Origin: Corynebacterium sp. KPL1814
GTDB taxonomy: Bacteria; Actinomycetota; Actinomycetes; Mycobacteriales; Mycobacteriaceae
Direction: 5' to 3'
Length of the DNA stretch: 64,000 nucleotides
Assembly: GCF_000478175.1 (NCBI RefSeq)
Contig: NZ_KI515777.1
Location: forward strand, 102,085 to 166,084
The notes beneath the pieces were generated by a model, which saw only the letters and a list, made by a program, of their open reading frames with translations, made no database searches and was not told the origin of the DNA. Of the stretch, positions 59,639 to 64,000 are shown piece after piece; the first letter of the stretch is position 1, and every line of letters begins with the position of its first letter. Both the position numbers and the translations under genes were made by a program.

Positions 59639-61000
59639 ATGACTAGCCCCATGCGTGTCGCCGTGGTCGGCTCCGGACCGGCCGGCATTTACGCCTCTGA
59701 ACTCCTCGTAAAGTCCGATGTGGACGTGCAGATCGATCTCTTTGAAAAGATGCCTGCGCCCTTTGGCTTGATTCGCTACGGCGTCGCCCCGGATCACCCG
59801 CGCATTAAGGGCATCGTGCAGTCGCTACACAACATCATGGAGAAGGAAGACATCCGCTTCCTGGGCAATATCGAAGTGGGCAAGGACATCACCGTCGAAG
59901 AGATGCGCGATTACTACGACGCCATCATCTTCGCCACCGGCGCCACCGCCGATAAGGAAATGGGTATCCCCGGCGAGGACCTCGAGGGCAACTACGGCGC
60001 CGGCGAATTCGTGGGCTTTTATGACGGCAACCCCAACTTCGAGCGCGACTGGGACCTGTCCGCGGAGTCCGTCGCTGTCGTGGGCGTGGGCAATGTCTCG
60101 CTCGATGTGTCCCGCATCTTGGCCAAGACCGCAGACGAGCTGCTGGTGACGGAGATCCCGGATAATGTCTACGCTTCCCTGAAGGAAAACCGCGCCAAGG
60201 AGGTCCACGTCTTTGGCCGCCGCGGCCCGGCGCAGGCCAAGTACACGCCGAAGGAGCTCAAGGAGCTCGATGAGTCCCCCACTATTGAGGTCATCGTGGA
60301 CCCGGAAGACATCATCTACGACGAGGCTTCCGAGGAGGCCCGCCGCGCCGCCAAGTCCACCGACTTGGTCTGCCAGACCCTGGAGTCCTACGCCATGCGC
60401 GAGCCTGGCGATGCCCCGCACAAGCTTTACATCCACTTCTTTGAGTCCCCGGTAGAGGTGCTTGGCGATGACGGTCACGTCACCGCCATCAAAACCGAGC
60501 GCACCCAGCTCAATGGCGATGGTTCCGTAAGCGGCACCGGCAAGTTCACCGAGCGGCCCGTGCAGTCGGTCTACCGCGCCGTGGGCTACCACCCGCAGTC
60601 CGTCGAGGGAATTCCCTTCAACGACGACACGGCCACCATGCCCAACGACGGCGGCCACGTCCTGACCGATGTGGACGGCGAAAAGCTTCCCGGCCTCTAC
60701 ACCACCGGCTGGATCAAGCGCGGCCCGGTGGGCTTGATTGGCAATACTAAATCCGATGCCAAGGACACCACCGGCATGCTGCTTGAGGATTACAAGGCGG
60801 ACAAGCTCGACTCCGCCACCAAGCGCGATCCGCAGGATATCCTCGACCTGCTCAGCAGCCGCGATATCGCCGTCACTACCTGGGACGGCTGGCACCGCCT
60901 CAACGCCGCCGAGCAAGCCGCCGGCGAGCCGCACGGCCGCGAGCGCATCAAGATCGTCGAGTGGGACGAGATGGTCAAGCACGCCGGCCCGCAGCGCTAA
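59639..61000 (+). CDS. fprA: NADPH:ferredoxin/adrenodoxin-type reductase
   Basis: This 453-residue FAD enzyme passes electrons between NADPH and ferredoxin. It begins with the FAD motif VAVVGSGPAGIYASELL, has GVAPDHPRIK, the NADP motif VGVGNVSLDVSRIL and a C-terminal TGWIKRGPVGLIGNTKSDA as in adrenodoxin-reductase-like FprA. ATG 59639 is used because it opens on the FAD motif with a ribosome site upstream. Confidence 0.92.
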   Translation: MTSPMRVAVVGSGPAGIYASELLVKSDVDVQIDLFEKMPAPFGLIRYGVAPDHPRIKGIVQSLHNIMEKEDIRFLGNIEVGKDITVEEMRDYYDAIIFATGATADKEMGIPGEDLEGNYGAGEFVGFYDGNPNFERDWDLSAESVAVVGVGNVSLDVSRILAKTADELLVTEIPDNVYASLKENRAKEVHVFGRRGPAQAKYTPKELKELDESPTIEVIVDPEDIIYDEASEEARRAAKSTDLVCQTLESYAMREPGDAPHKLYIHFFESPVEVLGDDGHVTAIKTERTQLNGDGSVSGTGKFTERPVQSVYRAVGYHPQSVEGIPFNDDTATMPNDGGHVLTDVDGEKLPGLYTTGWIKRGPVGLIGNTKSDAKDTTGMLLEDYKADKLDSATKRDPQDILDLLSSRDIAVTTWDGWHRLNAAEQAAGEPHGRERIKIVEWDEMVKHAGPQR

Positions 61001-61010
61001 TCAGCGCTGC
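60991..61010. terminator. Hairpin at the fprA stop
   Basis: GCAGCGCT (60991-60998) pairs with AGCGCTGC (61003-61010) across AATC and includes the stop codon. A second stem CCGAC/GTCGG (61031-61035 with 61043-61047) follows before the convergent purT. Confidence 0.5.
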
Positions 61011-61060
61011 ACTGCGGGCCTGACTAGGCACCGACTGGCACGGTCGGCAGCGCCCCGAAG

Positions 61061-62413
61061 CTAGTCGGTATCGTCCACCCCTGAGGTCAGCTTGGGGTCG
61101 AGCTCGACCCCACCCTCGTATTCAACAACCTCGATATCGGGCACATTGTCCGCTTGCGGGTCGATGCCGCGCGCACCGCCCTGCGCGAGCAGGCCAGGAG
61201 TCGAGGTCACGCTCACCTTATGCGCGGCCAGTGCGGCGCGATCGCGGGCCTCTTCCACCGTTTCCGCCGTCGTGGTCACAAGCCCCATGCGCCGGCCCTT
61301 ATAGGCATCGGGCTTGCCAAAGAGCTTCACGTCCGTCTCGGCGTAGTGGAGGGCGGAGGCAATGCCGGTAAAGGCGACATCGGCAAGCGGCTCCTGCGCG
61401 TGCAAGAACATGCTGGCGCCTGGGGTTATCAACGTGGCATCGATGGGATAGCCCAAAATGGCGCGGGCGTGCAGGTCGAACTGGGAAAAGCGCTGGGTAT
61501 AGGCGGTAAGCATCGCCGTATCCGAAGGCCGCGGGGAGACCGAAGAAAAGTAAACATCATCGCCGGCGACGAAAAGCTCCACGCCGTACACGCCACGCCC
61601 GCCCAACTCATTGGAGATGCGCGCCGCAACCGAGCGCGCGTTCTCCAGCGCAATCTCGCTCATGCCTGTGGGCTGCCATTCCTCAACCAAATCGCCCTTC
61701 TCGTGGCGGTGGCCAATGGGCTCGCTAAACCACGTGGCCAGCTTGCCCGTGGCCGGATCGATGGACCGGATGGCCAGCAGCGTGACCTCAAGGTCAAAAT
61801 CCACGAAGCGCTCCGCCACCACGCGCTGCGAATCCGAGGACACGCGGCGCACCGTCTCCCACGCCTCGCGCACGTCTTCCACATCCCGCGCCAGCATGTG
61901 GCCCTTGCCCGAGGTGGACACGTCCGGCTTCACGATGCACGGAAATCCCAGCTCCGTCGCCGCTTCCTCCAGTTCTTCCACAGAGGAAGCAAAGCGGTAG
62001 GCGGAGGTCGGCAGCCCAATATCTTCTGCCACCGCGCGCACCCGCTCGCGGTCCTGGGTGAGCGCGCAGGCGCGCGCCGTGGGCACGACGACGGCATCGG
62101 TGGACTGCTCAACCTGCTCGAGGGCCGCTACCGCGACGGTTTCCACCTCCGGCACCACGTAGTGCGGCTGAATCTGCTGCACCAATTCTGATACCTGCGC
62201 GGAGTCAGTAATATCCGCGATATAGCTATAGTGCGCCACTTGGTGCGCCGGCGCCCCCTGGTACTTATCCACCGCGTGCACCTCAAGGCCCAGGGACTGG
62301 AAGGAAATAGCCAGCTGCTTTCCCAACTCGCCCGCGCCGAGCAGCAATACCTTCGTGGCATTGCCCGTCAGCGGCGTGCCGATATGACCGGCGATTTTGC
62401 CTGGAATATCCAT
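61061..62413 (-). CDS. purT: Formate-dependent phosphoribosylglycinamide formyltransferase (PurT type)
   Basis: This 450-residue ATP-grasp enzyme can formylate GAR using formate. It has the N-terminal KVLLLGAGELGKQLAISFQ, ATP-grasp LGFPCIVKPDVSTSGKGHML, the ERFVDFDLEVTLLAIR strand and EP(I)GHRHEKGDL motifs, ending with an acidic tail. ATG 62413 is preceded by AAAGGAG. Linkage with fol genes at the other end of the window fits one-carbon metabolism. Confidence 0.9.
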   Translation of the reverse strand: MDIPGKIAGHIGTPLTGNATKVLLLGAGELGKQLAISFQSLGLEVHAVDKYQGAPAHQVAHYSYIADITDSAQVSELVQQIQPHYVVPEVETVAVAALEQVEQSTDAVVVPTARACALTQDRERVRAVAEDIGLPTSAYRFASSVEELEEAATELGFPCIVKPDVSTSGKGHMLARDVEDVREAWETVRRVSSDSQRVVAERFVDFDLEVTLLAIRSIDPATGKLATWFSEPIGHRHEKGDLVEEWQPTGMSEIALENARSVAARISNELGGRGVYGVELFVAGDDVYFSSVSPRPSDTAMLTAYTQRFSQFDLHARAILGYPIDATLITPGASMFLHAQEPLADVAFTGIASALHYAETDVKLFGKPDAYKGRRMGLVTTTAETVEEARDRAALAAHKVSVTSTPGLLAQGGARGIDPQADNVPDIEVVEYEGGVELDPKLTSGVDDTD

Positions 62414-62517
62414 GACTTTGCTCCTTTGATTCCGCTCCGAGCAGCAGATACTTCCCCAAATTATTTCATAGATACCCGCCACACCCAGGGCGCACATGCG
62501 TGAAGTGCATAAACGCA

Positions 62518-62556
62518 AGCGCCCGGCCAAGGATTTTCATCCTCGAACCGGGCGCT
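62518..62556 (-). terminator. Terminator of the sortase-like gene
   Basis: AGCGCCCGG (62518-62526) pairs with CCGGGCGCT (62548-62556), with an inner AGGAT/ATCCT stem. Confidence 0.7.
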
Positions 62557-62578
62557 CGTTGGGCTCTAAAGCAGACTG

Positions 62579-63316
62579 CTAGGCCTGGGGTGCCTCTGGT
62601 GGAACCGGGGCATCTACTGGCTCTGCCACGGTAATGATGTTGTCCTCATACCCCAGCGCACCGCCGACGAACTTGCCGCCGCAGGTGATAAGGACCAGGC
62701 GGTTGGTACCGTCCGTGTCATTAACCACGTCCGGGAAATCCCCGCCCTTGGGCAGGCGGTACGGCTTTTCCGTCACACGGAAGGTGCGCTCCTCACCATC
62801 GATGACCACGGTGAATTCCTGGTTTTCCTGCAGCCGGGTGAATTTCTCCGCATAGCCGGTGCCCTGGCCCTGGTAATTCACGTGGCCGGTGATCACGCTG
62901 GAGCCAACATTGCCGGCATCGCCAGGCACGGCCGAGGCGGAATACCAGCCCAAGCGGGAGACATCGTGTGGCGGCAGCAGCACGCCCTGGTCAGTTACCT
63001 GCACTGGGTCCACGGCGGCGTACTCACCGTCGATGCCCACAGACATGCCTTCGAAGCCTTCGAATTGGCCCGGGGCCGGCTCGAATTCGTGCTCCTGCGC
63101 ACCGGAATCATCGACGTAGGCATCGCCCCTATCGTCCGGGGGGTCAACGGCCGAGACGCTTTCCGATGCCCCCTCACTAGCCTCATCATCTTCCCCACCG
63201 GTGGTGAGGTAGAGAGCCAGCTGGATCAACATCAGAATTACGGCCACTACCAGCACGATAAAGCCGATCTTCTTACCCCGGCTTACGGGTTCCTCGCGGC
63301 CTGTCTCCTCAGACAT
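62579..63316 (-). CDS. Class F sortase-like protein lacking the usual Arg
   Basis: This 245-residue protein has one N-terminal TM helix (about 17-38), an acidic linker and a sortase domain with His145 in ITGHVNY and Cys212 in LITCGG. In class F sortases an Arg follows in a YRDN-type strand; here the equivalent reads GYEDNIITV with Glu224. The active-site Arg may be elsewhere, or the enzyme may be inactive or altered. Adjacent to a repeat-rich surface protein with no visible LPXTG motif. Confidence 0.78.
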   Translation of the reverse strand: MSEETGREEPVSRGKKIGFIVLVVAVILMLIQLALYLTTGGEDDEASEGASESVSAVDPPDDRGDAYVDDSGAQEHEFEPAPGQFEGFEGMSVGIDGEYAAVDPVQVTDQGVLLPPHDVSRLGWYSASAVPGDAGNVGSSVITGHVNYQGQGTGYAEKFTRLQENQEFTVVIDGEERTFRVTEKPYRLPKGGDFPDVVNDTDGTNRLVLITCGGKFVGGALGYEDNIITVAEPVDAPVPPEAPQA

Positions 63317-63365
63317 TGCCCAATCTCCTCATTGTGGTCTTCTCGATGGTTCATCAGATGGGTTG

Positions 63366-63401
63366 CCCCCTCCAGCGTGTGCGGTGACACCCTGAAGGGG
63401 G
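63366..63401 (-). terminator. Hairpin between surface protein and sortase genes
   Basis: CCCCCTCCAG (63366-63375) pairs with CTGAAGGGGG (63392-63401) with one mismatch. Confidence 0.6.
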
Positions 63402-63451
63402 ACATGTTGTGCCCAGGCGCTATCGCCTGTTACCTGACCAGTACGCTCACA

Positions 63452-64000
63452 CTACTTAATGTAGTCCTGCATACCTGGGTCAAGCTCGGTCGCACCGGAC
63501 GGTACGGACTTGATCTTCGTACGTCCTGCGTCGGACGGTAGCGGTTTACCAGTCTTTCCAGGCTCCTGGCCCATAACCTCGACCGGACGATCGTCCTTGT
63601 CGGTACCCTGGTCAACCTTATCCGGCGTATCCTGACCCTTCACCTCGGTGGGGCGAGGCTCTTCGCTGGAGTTCTGGTCAACCTTATCCGGCGTATCCTG
63701 GCCCTTCACCTCGGTGCTTGGGTGCTCACCGTGGCCCTCGGTCTCCTTCTCAGGACGATCCTTCGACTTGTCGTGATCATGGTGGCCGTGGTCGTGATCG
63801 TGGTGGCCGAAGATAATCTTGCCCAAGCCGATTCCCAAGCCAATGCCCGGAATCAGGATGGCCCACTTAGGAATCTTGCCCTTGGACGGCTTGCCTGGGA
63901 CATCGGAGTCATCAGAGGTTACGGTCTGATCCTTATCATCAATGTCCTTGTGCTCAGCAACCTCATTCGGCTTCTCAGCATCCGGAGTGTCCTCACCCTC
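63452..64000 (-). CDS. C-terminal part of a repeat-rich surface-type protein (5' end outside window)
   Basis: The frame is open to the window edge (183 codons). It reads an acidic stretch, one TM helix (WAILIPGIGLGIGLGKIIFG), then a His/Asp cluster HHDHDHGHHDHDK and two and a half copies of a repeat (TEVKGQDTPDKVDQ) before the end DPGMQDYIK. The DNA repeats are 63608-63649 and 63674-63715 (42 bases, one difference). It probably belongs to a large envelope protein; the sortase next to it may be a partner, but no LPXTG signal is seen. TTG 63838 is in frame and is probably not a start. Confidence 0.6.
   Translation of the reverse strand, partial: EGEDTPDAEKPNEVAEHKDIDDKDQTVTSDDSDVPGKPSKGKIPKWAILIPGIGLGIGLGKIIFGHHDHDHGHHDHDKSKDRPEKETEGHGEHPSTEVKGQDTPDKVDQNSSEEPRPTEVKGQDTPDKVDQGTDKDDRPVEVMGQEPGKTGKPLPSDAGRTKIKSVPSGATELDPGMQDYIK

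Noticed and set aside
63452..63838. Independent 128-residue gene starting at TTG 63838
   Set aside because: The frame continues open to the window edge with a TM helix upstream; TTG lies inside that helix.

Overview
The window is a high-GC actinobacterial chromosome segment, most likely from a Corynebacterium species. The evidence is a PorH/PorA-type mini-porin pair between groEL2 and ppk2, a glnX-glnH-pknG cluster, a fused mrpA(B) antiporter operon, and blocks in the same order as in Mycobacterium tuberculosis: panC-Rossmann-DUF6779-DUF3180-folK-folB-folP-folE-ftsH-hpt-tilS, the def/GNAT/xth/DUF3263/LytR_C/GCS2 block, and NUDIX-glnX-glnH-pknG next to ackA-pta. I found no rRNA, tRNA, CRISPR array or intact insertion sequence. 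Species cannot be fixed from the sequence alone.

Layout. 1-3255 (+): the tail of an ArsA-type ATPase and two tandem C1 aminopeptidase paralogs. 3376-15019 (-): a long, mostly overlapping run covering a GNAT, a degenerate PanC-like protein, envelope or unknown proteins, folate synthesis (folK, folB, folP, folE), ftsH, hpt, tilS and dacB. 15102-16701 (+): ppa, a palindromic repeat cluster and a DUF559 endonuclease-like gene. 16815-20369: an ABC transporter (-) divergent from a two-component system (+). 20394-25112 (+): rhodanese, MarR regulator and a giant Pls/PosA-type peptide synthetase. 25312-29026: a lower-GC stretch with a frame-disrupted Abi-like gene, a secreted lipase-like hydrolase, ppk2 and the mini-porins. 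29658-33043: groEL2 under a CIRCE operator and an M20 peptidase. 33291-39800: the Mrp Na+/H+ antiporter operon, followed by a GT87 glycosyltransferase. 41448-47855: GCS2 ligase, LytR_C protein, DUF3263, def, GNAT, xth and cls. 48200-50812: a CAP-domain secreted protein and an ABC-2 exporter. 50843-59403: NUDIX, the glnX-glnH-pknG signalling operon, ackA and pta. 59639-64000: fprA, purT, a class F sortase-like protein and the C-terminus of a repeat-rich surface protein.

How the genes work together. GlnH (lipoprotein sensor), GlnX (membrane relay) and PknG (kinase) form an amino-acid-sensing pathway that controls central carbon/nitrogen flux; acetate overflow enzymes sit beside them. Folate, purine-salvage (hpt) and formate-dependent purine synthesis (purT) are one-carbon and nucleotide functions. 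Many genes carry a TANNNT -10 box 6-8 bases before the start codon, indicating leaderless transcription. The most unusual non-genic signal is an 11-mer, GCTTGCCGATG, that I found 16 times by eye on both strands in 64 kb, in genes and between them.
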